The position numbers and the translations under genes were made by a program. From the NCBI GenBank assembly GCA_029219465.1, contig JAQXTL010000007.1:62001-126000 (forward strand): a DNA stretch of 64,000 bases. Reading direction: 5' to 3'. The notes beneath the pieces are model-generated. The model worked only from the letters and a program-made list of their open reading frames with translations, was not told where the DNA came from and searched no databases. Source of the stretch: Methanobacteriaceae archaeon. GTDB taxonomy: Archaea; Methanobacteriota; Methanobacteria; Methanobacteriales; Methanobacteriaceae. This document shows positions 30,056 to 38,502 of the stretch, in pieces (the stretch's first letter is position 1; each line of letters starts with the position of its first letter).

Positions 30056-30859
30056 ATGGATAGATTAAAAGACAAAGTAGCTATTGTTACTGGTTCTACA
30101 AGTGGTATCGGAATCGGCATTGCTAGATTATTTGCTGCAGAAGGTGCTAAAGTAGTTATTTGTGGACGTAGAGAAGAAAAAGGACAAGCAGTTGTTGATA
30201 GTATCACAAAAGAAGGAGGAGAAGCTTCTTACCACTTCTTTGATATTACCGACACCGACAGTATTAAAAAATTAATTGACGATACTGTAGAAAAATATGG
30301 AAAAATAGACATTTTAGTAAATAACGCAGCTAATGTAGCTCTAAAAGACGGAAGCATTGGAGAGTTAACCATTGATATGTGGGATGCTATCTTTGAGAGC
30401 GATTTACGTGGTACATTTTATGCTACAAAATGTGTAATTCCATACTTGCAAAAAAATGAAAATGGTGGATCTATTATAAACATTGGATCAATGGCATCAT
30501 GTGGTGGAGATTTAGGTTCTACTGCTTATGCATGTGCTAAATCCGGTGTTGACATGCTTACACAATACACCGCACTCCAATATGGTAAAGATAATATCCG
30601 TTGTAACTGTGTACGTCCTGGATTAATAGTAACTCCAGAAAATGAAGCAAATGTACCTGAAGTCTTAAGAAACATTTTCTTAAGTAACATCATGGTAAAC
30701 CGTTATGGTGGTCCAGAAGATATCGGTCATATGTGTGTATATTTCGCATCTGACGAAAGTGAATACGTAACTGGACAAATAATCAATGTAGATGGTGGTC
30801 TTAACTCCCATGTATCTACATCAGCACAATTTAGAGAGTTAAACTCTCGTACATGGTAA
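30056..30859 (+). CDS. Short-chain dehydrogenase/reductase
   Basis: About 267 residues. The dinucleotide-binding TGSTSGIGIGIA, the NNAAN motif (LVNNAANVA) and the catalytic Ser-Tyr-Lys (GSMASCGGD and STAYACAKSG) are all present, so this is a classical NAD(P)H SDR. Family relatives include 3-oxoacyl-ACP reductases and hydroxysteroid dehydrogenases; the substrate cannot be decided. ATG 30056 follows GGAGG at 30043-30047. The longer frame from 30014 starts before the RBS. AGTGT-N6-ACACT at 30018-30033 could be an operator. With bsh 6 kb away, a bile-acid role is possible but unproven. Confidence 0.85.
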   Translation: MDRLKDKVAIVTGSTSGIGIGIARLFAAEGAKVVICGRREEKGQAVVDSITKEGGEASYHFFDITDTDSIKKLIDDTVEKYGKIDILVNNAANVALKDGSIGELTIDMWDAIFESDLRGTFYATKCVIPYLQKNENGGSIINIGSMASCGGDLGSTAYACAKSGVDMLTQYTALQYGKDNIRCNCVRPGLIVTPENEANVPEVLRNIFLSNIMVNRYGGPEDIGHMCVYFASDESEYVTGQIINVDGGLNSHVSTSAQFRELNSRTW

Positions 30860-30881
30860 TTAGTACTTTTTAGTACTAATT
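30858..30881 (+). terminator. Strong terminator after the SDR gene
   Basis: AATTAGTACT-TTTT-AGTACTAATT is a 10-bp perfect stem followed by TTTTTATTTTTTT. It overlaps the stop codon of the SDR gene. Confidence 0.75.
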
Positions 30882-30934
30882 TTTTTATTTTTTTAAAAAA
30901 AAAAGAAAAATAAATGAAATAAATCATTTATTGT

Positions 30935-31639
30935 TTATTTTTTCCTACGTGAAATAGGAACTAAAGCTACAACAATCAATACTAAAACCAAAACAGCAAT
31001 TGGAAGACCAGTTTGTCTTAATTGTTTTTTAGTCACATTATTGTTTTGTTTTAAAACTTTATTTTGTTTTACAATTTTGTTTTTTAATGGAGCATTTTTA
31101 TCAACATTCAATGAATCATCATTTCCATTAGTTCCGTTTAAATCACTGTCCCCATCATCATCGTCAGTGGAATTATCATCATCTACAATATCAGAATCAT
31201 CATCGTCTGTAGAATTATCATCATCTACAATATCAGAATCATCATCAGTATCATTTTCAGGTGTGTCATCAACATCCTGACCATCATTTGAGTAAACTAC
31301 ATTAAATGAGTCACCGTTTTGACTTATTTCTTTTGAATATGATGCTACATCATCAATAGATATACTGTAGTCTCCACCAGTTGCTGATAAAGAATCCTGC
31401 CATCCATTAGCTTGTGATAAAGTTAAAGTACCAATAACCTTACCGCCGGATTTAATAGTTACAGAAATACTTGAAGGTCTATTATCAGTATTACCATCAT
31501 CATTCCAGGAAACGGATACTTTAACCTTTGAGTTTTCAACTTGAGTATCATCATTAGCATTTTCTTCAGCAGAAATAACTCCTACTGAAACCACTAAAAC
31601 TAATAAAATACCAAGTATTGCAAATAGTTTTTTTGACAT
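30935..31639 (-). CDS. Cell-surface protein with Cna_B-like domain and acidic repeat stalk
   Basis: 234 residues: a signal peptide (LFAILGILLVLVVSVGVISA), then a Cna_B-like beta domain (VSVSWNDDGNTDNRPSSISV to NGWQDSL). Next is a stalk rich in Asp, Ser and Thr with tandem DDNSTDDDDSDIVD units (a 39-bp DNA repeat near 31160-31240), then LRQTGLP, a hydrophobic helix and a RRKK tail. The tail looks like a sortase-type sorting signal (xxTG, membrane helix, basic end), but it is not a strict LPxTG, so wall linkage is inference. Cna_B domains act as stalks for surface adhesins. Repeat number may vary between strains. Confidence 0.75.
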   Translation of the reverse strand: MSKKLFAILGILLVLVVSVGVISAEENANDDTQVENSKVKVSVSWNDDGNTDNRPSSISVTIKSGGKVIGTLTLSQANGWQDSLSATGGDYSISIDDVASYSKEISQNGDSFNVVYSNDGQDVDDTPENDTDDDSDIVDDDNSTDDDDSDIVDDDNSTDDDDGDSDLNGTNGNDDSLNVDKNAPLKNKIVKQNKVLKQNNNVTKKQLRQTGLPIAVLVLVLIVVALVPISRRKK

Positions 31640-31666
31640 ACTAATAGTTCTAAAATTAATAATAAA

Positions 31667-32167
31667 TTAATATTTATCAAAGTGAACTTTGGATTTATCA
31701 TACCTTAAATTTACTTCACTTTCCTCTTCAGGATAACCAATACAGATTACTGAAAAAGGAATGCAGAAGTCTGGAATATTTAAATATTGTTTTAATTTTA
31801 AGGTTCTATCTTCAATCGGGTGAAATCCAAGCCATACACTGCCCAAGCCTTCATGAGTGGCCTGAAGAAGAATATTTTCATTACATGCCCCCAAATCCTG
31901 TTCAATCATTCTTATTACTTTTGCATTATTTAGATTTCCAAGTGTAACAATAAGATGTGATGCACCGGCAGCAGGTTTTGCAAATTTATGCATTTTAGAA
32001 ATTGCAAGTTTATCTTCATCATCTGATACAACAATAAACTCCCATGGCTGTGAATTACATGAAGAAGGTGCCTGCATAGCTGCTTTTAGTAGATTTTCGA
32101 TTTTTTCATCACTGACTTTTTCATCTCTAAATTTACGAACACTTTTTCTTTTAAAAATTAAACTCAT
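31667..32167 (-). CDS. Nitroreductase-family FMN oxidoreductase 1
   Basis: 166 residues with the family start FKRKSVRKFRDEKVSDEKIENLLKAAMQAPSSCNSQPWEFIVV and the late GLGSVWLGFHP block, both FMN-binding. Members reduce nitro groups, quinones or flavins with NAD(P)H; the substrate here is unknown. The ATG abuts the stop of the ClC gene, so the pair is an operon. A second, different nitroreductase gene lies at 43272-43790. Confidence 0.88.
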   Translation of the reverse strand: MSLIFKRKSVRKFRDEKVSDEKIENLLKAAMQAPSSCNSQPWEFIVVSDDEDKLAISKMHKFAKPAAGASHLIVTLGNLNNAKVIRMIEQDLGACNENILLQATHEGLGSVWLGFHPIEDRTLKLKQYLNIPDFCIPFSVICIGYPEEESEVNLRYDKSKVHFDKY

Positions 32168-33724
32168 CTAACCACCAAATAATTCTTCAATTTCTTCACG
32201 TACATACGGATAATCATTTACATCAGTTAAAATCTGAACCTGATCGCTGTATTTAATGTTAAAGTCTTCAGTTGGAATTATATATTTACCATTACGAATA
32301 ACTGATACTACAATTGCATTTTTTGGAAATGGAATGTCCTTAATTTTAAAATTGATATAGTCACAGTCAAGTGGCACAACATATTCTGATAACACATGCC
32401 TTGAAGGCTTTTTAACAAATTCTCTGTTTTTGTTTAAAAGTAATCTATCATATAATGACTCATATATCGGTTCATTTCCTAAAATTGTTGGAACAACGTA
32501 AGCTATTAGAGATACAATAATCATTGCAACTAAAGACTCTGTAGAACCGCACATTTCAGCTATTAAGACAATTCCAGTTATTGGAGATCTTACAGTAGCT
32601 GCAAAAAATCCTGCCATTGAAATAACAATGAATTTATAGATTAAAACATGCTCCATACCCAAGGCTGGAACTACAACAGATCCAAATATTGCTCCAATAT
32701 ATGCTCCCAATACTAAGATTGGTAAAAATATTCCACCAGGTGCTCCTGATGAGAATGAAAACATTGAAAACAAGTATTTTAAGACTAAAAGAAGGACTAA
32801 AACACCTAAAGATGGAATAGCTACACCTAACATGTCCATCATGAAGTGTCCACCATCACTGATTTGTGGAATTGTAAGTGCTACAACACCAGAAATAATA
32901 AAAACAGCTACAAATTTAAGCTGAGAAGGTATTTTAAGACTGTTTACAAAATCACTTGACTTTATCATTCCAATATTATACACATATCCTATAACACCAA
33001 TGACAATTCCTAAAACAATTAAAATCCAGTAGTTTTCCAAAGGAATGTTGTTTATTGGAAATGTTAAAACAGTAGACTGGCCAAAAATAGATTTTGAGAT
33101 AAAATCAGATACAATAGCAGATACTAAAGCTATAAAAATTAATGTTTTATCAAAACCATGATTGATTTCTTCCATAACAAATAATACTCCAGCTAGTGGA
33201 GCATTAAATGCTGCAGTAATACCAACAGCAGAACCAACAAGTATTAATCTTAATTCATCGGTTTTTGATCCTTTAAAAAGACGTGCAACACCTTTTCCAG
33301 CCATACCACCAATTTGAACTGATGGACCTTCAGGACCTAATGATAAACCACCAAGAGCAGTCATTACCCCTGCAACAATTTTAGAAAACAGCACTTTTGC
33401 CCAATTAGCTTCCATATGCCCTTTTACTTCAGCATAAACCTGAGGTATTCCACTACCTGAAGAGTCAACTTCCCACTTGGTTATCCAATCGATTAAAAGT
33501 CCTAAAACAGCTAAAAAAACAAAAAATAGCACAATATAAACTACATTAGTTTGAATTATAGTTAAATAATTTCTTAAAATATGTTCTGATTCAGAAAGTA
33601 AAAAACGATACAAACACACCATTAATCCTGCAAATATACCTACCATTACTCCCTGAACAGATAAACGGAAGATATATTTTGGATTTTCAACAATTGATTT
33701 TAATGTTTTTTCAAGGTTTTTCAT
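32168..33724 (-). CDS. ClC-type chloride channel or chloride/proton antiporter with TrkA-C domain
   Basis: A 518-residue membrane protein with about ten helices. The ClC signatures GSGIPQ (about 90-95) and GPEGPS (about 130-135, with the gating Glu) are present, so a transporter with proton coupling is plausible. The last 90 residues form a cytosolic RCK/TrkA-C-like domain (DYINFKIKDIPFP to QVQILTD) that could bind a nucleotide or ion. It may help cells cope with acid or salt in the gut. It is followed directly by a nitroreductase gene. Confidence 0.9.
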   Translation of the reverse strand: MKNLEKTLKSIVENPKYIFRLSVQGVMVGIFAGLMVCLYRFLLSESEHILRNYLTIIQTNVVYIVLFFVFLAVLGLLIDWITKWEVDSSGSGIPQVYAEVKGHMEANWAKVLFSKIVAGVMTALGGLSLGPEGPSVQIGGMAGKGVARLFKGSKTDELRLILVGSAVGITAAFNAPLAGVLFVMEEINHGFDKTLIFIALVSAIVSDFISKSIFGQSTVLTFPINNIPLENYWILIVLGIVIGVIGYVYNIGMIKSSDFVNSLKIPSQLKFVAVFIISGVVALTIPQISDGGHFMMDMLGVAIPSLGVLVLLLVLKYLFSMFSFSSGAPGGIFLPILVLGAYIGAIFGSVVVPALGMEHVLIYKFIVISMAGFFAATVRSPITGIVLIAEMCGSTESLVAMIIVSLIAYVVPTILGNEPIYESLYDRLLLNKNREFVKKPSRHVLSEYVVPLDCDYINFKIKDIPFPKNAIVVSVIRNGKYIIPTEDFNIKYSDQVQILTDVNDYPYVREEIEELFGG

Positions 33725-33802
33725 TAATTATTGATTTAAATCAAATAATATAAAATAATATTGTTTTTAAGTTTAAGTAATTTTATCTAAACTAAAACAA
33801 TA

Positions 33803-34285
33803 TTAAAAAATACAAGGCCAAATCATCATTAACCCAATCATTATCATTACAAAATGAGGTAAATATTCTGCAACAGCCTCAGGAACATATTTCATGACGT
33901 TACTACCTTCTGTAGAACCTAATGTGATTGCAATAGCTTCAAAAACAGTCAAAATAGGAATATAAATCCAGCTTAGAGTAGCAAATATTACAAGACTGTC
34001 TGAACCAAGCAATAATGCATTGACTTTTTCAGGGAATTTAACACCACTTATTCCAATAATCTGGATAATTATAATTAATACTCCACAAAAACATTTAAAG
34101 AAATCTTTGGATACAAAAAATAGCACAATACTTCCAATTAGTACTCCAAAAATACTGAATAATGTTTCAATTCCTAAATAAGAACGAATATTTTCCTTAA
34201 GAGTGCATCCATTTACACTTGTTATGATAAATGTGTCAATAACAAGACCAGATAATAATATAATTGTTTCTAATAGACTATGCAT
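33803..34285 (-). CDS. Integral membrane protein, hypothetical
   Basis: 160 residues with about five hydrophobic segments, beginning LLETIILLSGLVIDTFIITSVNG and ending LPHFVMIMIGLMMIWPCIF. Short charged loops contain KENIRSYLGIE and STEGSNVMKYVPEAVAEY. I cannot assign a family; small exporters of the MntP or LysE type have comparable size, but no signature is seen. It lies between ClC and TFS on the same strand, with gaps that suggest separate promoters. Confidence 0.55.
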   Translation of the reverse strand: MHSLLETIILLSGLVIDTFIITSVNGCTLKENIRSYLGIETLFSIFGVLIGSIVLFFVSKDFFKCFCGVLIIIIQIIGISGVKFPEKVNALLLGSDSLVIFATLSWIYIPILTVFEAIAITLGSTEGSNVMKYVPEAVAEYLPHFVMIMIGLMMIWPCIF

Positions 34286-34324
34286 ACATTCTAGAATTAT
34301 ATTTCTAAGATATTATAAAATTAA

Positions 34325-34642
34325 CTAATTAGAACTTCTCCAGGTGTTTCCGCATTTTGCACATCTGATGAAATTAGTTGGTGCCTCATCAGCAGATCTT
34401 GTCTGTACAGTCCACCAGTATCCTTTTGTTCCACCACATTTATAGCAGGTTATTCTTGTGGTTGGAAGTGCTACATTGTTGTTGTCTGTTACAATTACCT
34501 TGGTTTCAGGTTTGGTTTCTCCTTTCATATGATATTGTTGTTCTAAATCATCATTTGTTAAGGATTTTTCATAACCACAGCTACATTTAATTGTACCATT
34601 TTTAGGCATTAGCATTGCACCACATTCAGGACAGAATTCCAT
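34325..34642 (-). CDS. tfs: Transcription factor S (archaeal TFIIS-like cleavage factor)
   Basis: 105 residues with two zinc ribbons: MEFCPECG with CSCGYEK at the N-terminus, and CYKCGG with CAKCGNTW at the C-terminus. The tip of the second carries SADEAPT, whose Asp-Glu pair enters the RNA polymerase channel to stimulate cleavage of backtracked RNA, so the factor looks active. ATG 34642 is used; a GTG four codons earlier is part of the RBS region. It rescues stalled RNA polymerase. Confidence 0.93.
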   Translation of the reverse strand: MEFCPECGAMLMPKNGTIKCSCGYEKSLTNDDLEQQYHMKGETKPETKVIVTDNNNVALPTTRITCYKCGGTKGYWWTVQTRSADEAPTNFIRCAKCGNTWRSSN

Positions 34643-34729
34643 ATAATTAAACACCCATAAAAAGTTGTAAGTATTAATTTAATAAAAATAGTTTATAAAT
34701 ATTTGTTTTTTAAAAAAAAAGTTTGAATG

Positions 34730-34748
34730 TGGAAGGTTTAACCCTCCA
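34730..34748 (-). terminator. Terminator of the ExbB/DUF2149 operon
   Basis: TGGAAGG-N5-CCCTCCA pairs over 7 bp with one G-U. It overlaps the DUF2149 stop codon and is followed on the minus strand by a nine-T run. Confidence 0.6.
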
Positions 34749-35058
34749 CCATAATCAGCTTACCGGTAGCAGGGTCTTTGTATACCTTACCCATTTCGGT
34801 ATATCCTTGACCAGAACTGTTTGAAGTGTCTGGAGTTTCGTTTAATTGCTGGCCTTGGTCTACTTCAGTAGTTTGTTGTTGCATAGCTTCCTGCATACTT
34901 TGGTCAGGATCAATCATAGCCTGCATATTCCAGCTTATGATTACAAAAACAAGAAAACCAACAGCAATAACAAGCATTGCATCTACAAGGTTAGCAATAC
35001 CAGTCATCGGGTCTTCTTCTACTCTTTTTGACCTACGCCTACCATTTTTCCTTACCAT
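34738..35058 (-). CDS. DUF2149 protein (ExbD-like partner)
   Basis: 106 residues: a basic N-terminus (KNGRRRSKRVEEDP), one transmembrane helix (LVDAMLVIAVGFLVFVIISW) preceded by an Asp, then an outward-facing Gln-rich region and KVYKDPATGKLIMVEG. This topology matches ExbD/TolR, with an Asp near the helix start that could conduct protons. It sits eight bases downstream of the MotA/TolQ/ExbB gene, a pairing seen in many methanogens. The driven partner is unknown. Confidence 0.75.
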   Translation of the reverse strand: MVRKNGRRRSKRVEEDPMTGIANLVDAMLVIAVGFLVFVIISWNMQAMIDPDQSMQEAMQQQTTEVDQGQQLNETPDTSNSSGQGYTEMGKVYKDPATGKLIMVEG

Positions 35059-35065
35059 AAAACCA

Positions 35066-35710
35066 CTATTTATTCATATAATCAAGAACTGCATCAATTA
35101 AAGCATCTAAATCAGATAAATATCTGTCATACCATGAAGATCTAAGTTTACCAATGAAATAACATAATGCACTAGAACCAATACCAACAATAGTTGTGTT
35201 AAATGCAACAGTTAAGGAACTTGCAAGAGTATTGATGTCTCCTGCACCTAATGCTGCAAGACCTGGACCCATAGGGATTAAAGTACCCATTAAACCGATA
35301 GTTGGACCAAGACGAGTAATAATATCTGTTTTTCTTAATGATTCGATAGTTTTTTCTTCTTCAAATTCGAATAATTTACGAGCAAGAGCTTCTCTTGAAG
35401 AGTCACCTAATGATTCAGAAGATGCAATTTCAGTTAAAACCTTTTTTTGAGATTTTGGAATATCAGCATTTGAAATTACACTTTTTAACTCATCAACAGA
35501 TTGTGAAGCATTAATATCATAAATTAAATCTCTAATTACTCCAACAGGAACCTTTTTTCTGGATGTATATTCTGAAATAGCTCCACCTAATGTAATAATT
35601 GTAATAATAACAATTACAAGTAAAATAACCAATACAGGAATAGTTAAGCTTTGAGAAATAACATCAAGAGAACCTGTTAAAAATTCTCCCCCAGGAATGC
35701 TTAAAACCAT
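35066..35710 (-). CDS. MotA/TolQ/ExbB-family proton channel protein
   Basis: 214 residues with three membrane segments: an N-terminal one (LTIPVLVILLVIVIITIITLGG), a long cytosolic region, then LGPTIGLMGTLIPMGPGLAALG and TIVGIGSSALCYFIGKL, the classic ExbB TM2/TM3 block. With an ExbD-like partner it would form an ion-powered motor. In bacteria such motors energise outer-membrane receptors, but this organism has no outer membrane. The RBS AGGTGA and the following DUF2149 gene indicate an operon headed by the DUF2162 gene. Confidence 0.85.
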   Translation of the reverse strand: MVLSIPGGEFLTGSLDVISQSLTIPVLVILLVIVIITIITLGGAISEYTSRKKVPVGVIRDLIYDINASQSVDELKSVISNADIPKSQKKVLTEIASSESLGDSSREALARKLFEFEEEKTIESLRKTDIITRLGPTIGLMGTLIPMGPGLAALGAGDINTLASSLTVAFNTTIVGIGSSALCYFIGKLRSSWYDRYLSDLDALIDAVLDYMNK

Positions 35711-35725
35711 ATTTTTTCACCTAAA

Positions 35726-36436
35726 TTATTTTAAAATGTTTCTGCCTCTTTTATTCAAGACCATACCTCCAAATAATAAAATTGCAAATGCAATTATAAT
35801 CATAAGGATGTCTTGAGGAGAAGCAATTGTAATGGAAAGAGAAGTTTTGGTAAGAGCTGCTGCAATATTTGGAATTACAATAGCTGAAAGTAAGAAATAC
35901 GCACCTAAAAACAACATGAAATTACCTAAAACAACAGGATAAGGTTTATCAATGAATTTTATAATTGTATTTGATGCAAAATAAGTTACAATCATTACTC
36001 CAACCAATGCTACTGCTGCATAACAGCTTAAATCAAATGTAGCAATGTTTATACTTGGTGCAACGATTAAAACGCTAGCAACAATTGAACCAAAACAGCA
36101 TGGACAAGGAGCGATAATAGCTAAGGAAGTTGCAGTTGATGTGTTTTTGTCGTGTATTTTCCATTCTCTTATTGTAAAAAGACCGGCAATAATCATGATT
36201 GAAGCCATAATAATATAAAACATTGTATTATAACCATAAATTGCCTGAACAAGTTGATCTGTGAAAAATGAAGCAATATAAGAAATAATAATTATTCCTG
36301 CACCATATGATATACAGATTCCTGCAAACAATTTTTTTGACAAATCAGCCAAACCAGATGCAAGTCCTATTTTTATTCCAAAAATAACAACAGATGCGAA
36401 AATTCCAAACTGCCATAAAACACTCATAATATCCAT
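35726..36436 (-). CDS. DUF2162-type membrane transporter-like protein
   Basis: 236 residues with about seven transmembrane helices. A conserved CPCCFG lies mid-protein (IIAPCPCCFGSIVASVLI), and another potential metal or redox site is absent. It heads the operon with the ExbB- and ExbD-like genes (RBS GAGGAAATTAAT). Families with a CPCC motif in a helix are often linked to metal or thiol transport, so coupling to the ion motor is an attractive reading, but the substrate is unknown. Confidence 0.7.
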   Translation of the reverse strand: MDIMSVLWQFGIFASVVIFGIKIGLASGLADLSKKLFAGICISYGAGIIIISYIASFFTDQLVQAIYGYNTMFYIIMASIMIIAGLFTIREWKIHDKNTSTATSLAIIAPCPCCFGSIVASVLIVAPSINIATFDLSCYAAVALVGVMIVTYFASNTIIKFIDKPYPVVLGNFMLFLGAYFLLSAIVIPNIAAALTKTSLSITIASPQDILMIIIAFAILLFGGMVLNKRGRNILK

Positions 36437-36595
36437 ATTAATTTCCTCTTTATCAATTTAAATTTAATAAACTGCAAATTAATATTACTAATTTATTATA
36501 TATAAAATTTTATAGGAAAATTTATTTTAAATGAGTAAGTTTTAAGGTGCTTAAAATATAATATTTATAATATTAATAAAAAAATGAGGCAAAAT

Positions 36596-37897
36596 ATGTT
36601 TTGGAACGAAGAAATTGAGACAATGCCAAGGCAAGACCTTGAAGAATTACAGTTAAAAAAACTCCAAGCAACTGTAAAAAGAGCTTTTGATAAAATTCCT
36701 TACTATAACAAAAGATATAGTGAAGCAGAAGTTTATCCGGAAGATATTGAAACATTAAAAGATATCGAAAAACTTCCATTCATCACAAAAGACGACTTAA
36801 GAGAAAGCTACCCTTACGGACTTTTTGCAGTAGATCTTAAAGATATTAAAGAATTACATTCATCATCAGGAACAACCGGAAAACCAGTAGTTTCAGGATA
36901 CACCAGAAAAGACTTGGATACCTGGGCAGAAACTACAGCACGTGGACTTACCATGATGGGACTTGGTGAAGACGACATTATTCAAAATACTCACGGATAC
37001 GGAATGTTTACTGGTGGATTTGGAGTTCATTACGGATCTCACAAAATCGGTGCAACAATTATCCCAATTTCAACAGGACAAACAAGAAGACAAATCGAAA
37101 TTATGAGCGATTTTGGAACTACCGGACTTATTTTCACACCATCTTATGGTATTCACATTGGAGAAGTTGCTCTTGAAGATGGAATTGACCCAAAAGACCT
37201 TGGAATCAAAGCTATTGGATTTGGAGCTGAAATGTGGACTGAAGAAATCAGACAAAAAGTCGAAGAACTCTTTGGTGCAAAAGCATACAACATCTACGGA
37301 TTAACAGAACTTATGGGTCCGGGAGTTGGTGTAGAATGTAGTGCACAGCAAGGTTTACACATTGCAGAAGACATCTACTATCCTGAAATCATAAACCCAG
37401 ATACTGGAAAAGTGATTGGTGGAGGAAAAACCGGAGAATTAGTTTTAACCAATCTTGAAAGAGAAGGAATGCCAATCATAAGGTTTAGAACCAAAGATTT
37501 AACCACAATTACTTATGATAAATGTGATTGTGGAAGAACTCATGCAAGAATGAGCAGAATAACCGGTAGATCTGACGATATGATTAAAGTTAAAGGAGTA
37601 GCTATTTTCCCATCACAAATTGAAAAAGCATTGCTTAAAGTTGGTGATGTAGAGCCTCATTACATGATTATAGTTACAAGACCTGGAACATTAGATGAAA
37701 TCGAAGTAAAAGTAGAAGCATCAAAAGATCTTTTCTTTGACGGTGTAAAAGAAATGATGGACATCCAGACTAAAATTGGAAAATCCATTGAAAACGAAAC
37801 CGGAATTAGAGTTAAAGTAACACTTGTTGAACCAAAAACTTTACCAAGATTTGAAGGAAAAGCAAAAAGAGTAATTGATAAGAGAAACTTACACTAG
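36596..37897 (+). CDS. PaaK-like AMP-forming ligase (coenzyme F390 synthetase/phenylacetate-CoA ligase family)
   Basis: About 433 residues. LHSSSGTTGKPVVSGYT is the adenylate-forming loop, NIYGLTELMGPGVGVEC the substrate region, and IIRFRTKDLTTI plus GRSDDMIKVKG the hinge motifs. The family includes aryl-CoA ligases and methanogen F390 synthetase, which adenylylates F420; this sequence alone cannot separate them. ATG 36596 follows GAGG; an ATG at 36584 lies before it. The downstream ACT protein gene is 10 bp away, an arrangement known in aromatic amino-acid metabolism. Confidence 0.85.
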   Translation: MFWNEEIETMPRQDLEELQLKKLQATVKRAFDKIPYYNKRYSEAEVYPEDIETLKDIEKLPFITKDDLRESYPYGLFAVDLKDIKELHSSSGTTGKPVVSGYTRKDLDTWAETTARGLTMMGLGEDDIIQNTHGYGMFTGGFGVHYGSHKIGATIIPISTGQTRRQIEIMSDFGTTGLIFTPSYGIHIGEVALEDGIDPKDLGIKAIGFGAEMWTEEIRQKVEELFGAKAYNIYGLTELMGPGVGVECSAQQGLHIAEDIYYPEIINPDTGKVIGGGKTGELVLTNLEREGMPIIRFRTKDLTTITYDKCDCGRTHARMSRITGRSDDMIKVKGVAIFPSQIEKALLKVGDVEPHYMIIVTRPGTLDEIEVKVEASKDLFFDGVKEMMDIQTKIGKSIENETGIRVKVTLVEPKTLPRFEGKAKRVIDKRNLH

Positions 37898-37907
37898 GTG
37901 AAAAACA

Positions 37908-38339
37908 ATGAAAATTCAACAATTATCCATATTTTTACAAAACAGAGTTGGAAATCTCTCCAAACCATTAGAATTACTTTCACAAAATAATGTAAACATA
38001 AGAGCATTATGTATGGCGGATACATCTGAGTTTGGTATTTTAAGACTTGTTGTAGATAGTCCACAAAAAGGAAAAGAAATCTTAGAAGAAAACAATTTCC
38101 TTGTTAAGATTACAGACATCATTGGTGTTGAAATGACTGACACTCCAGGTGGTCTTACTTCAGTTTTAAAAGTCATTAGAGAAAATGATGTTGATTTAGA
38201 ATATCTTTATGCATTTACCCACGATAAAGTTGGTAAAGCTATTTTATTATTGCACTCAGATGACCTTGAAGGTTTAATATCTGCATTGCAAAAAAACAAT
38301 GTTCCTATTGTTCCGTCAAAAGAAGTTTACAATTTATAA
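37908..38339 (+). CDS. Tandem ACT-domain protein
   Basis: 143 residues made of two ACT domains: MKIQQLSIFLQNRVGNLSKPLELL opens the first, and DTPGGLTSVLKVIRENDVDLEYLYAF opens the second. Such stand-alone proteins bind amino acids or related ligands. It follows the PaaK-like ligase by 10 bp, so it may sense its product or an aromatic amino acid. No enzyme domain is present. A T-rich stretch follows the stop and probably terminates the operon. Confidence 0.85.
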   Translation: MKIQQLSIFLQNRVGNLSKPLELLSQNNVNIRALCMADTSEFGILRLVVDSPQKGKEILEENNFLVKITDIIGVEMTDTPGGLTSVLKVIRENDVDLEYLYAFTHDKVGKAILLLHSDDLEGLISALQKNNVPIVPSKEVYNL

Positions 38340-38502
38340 TTACTTCTTTTTCTTCTTTTTTTAATTTTTTAATAATTTAAACTGATTTTAAACTTCTCAA
38401 ATTCAAAAGGTTTAAAATTGATGTTAATTAAAATATATGATGTTAATAATTTTTTTTAACTTTTTAATAGGAAGAAAAATATGAATTTAAAAAAATCAGT
38501 GT

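Noticed and set aside
38481-38502. Ribosomal frameshifting in the acyltransferase or helicase genes
   Set aside because: No slippery site followed by a clear pseudoknot was seen, and several independent lesions in the helicase favour decay or error over programmed recoding.
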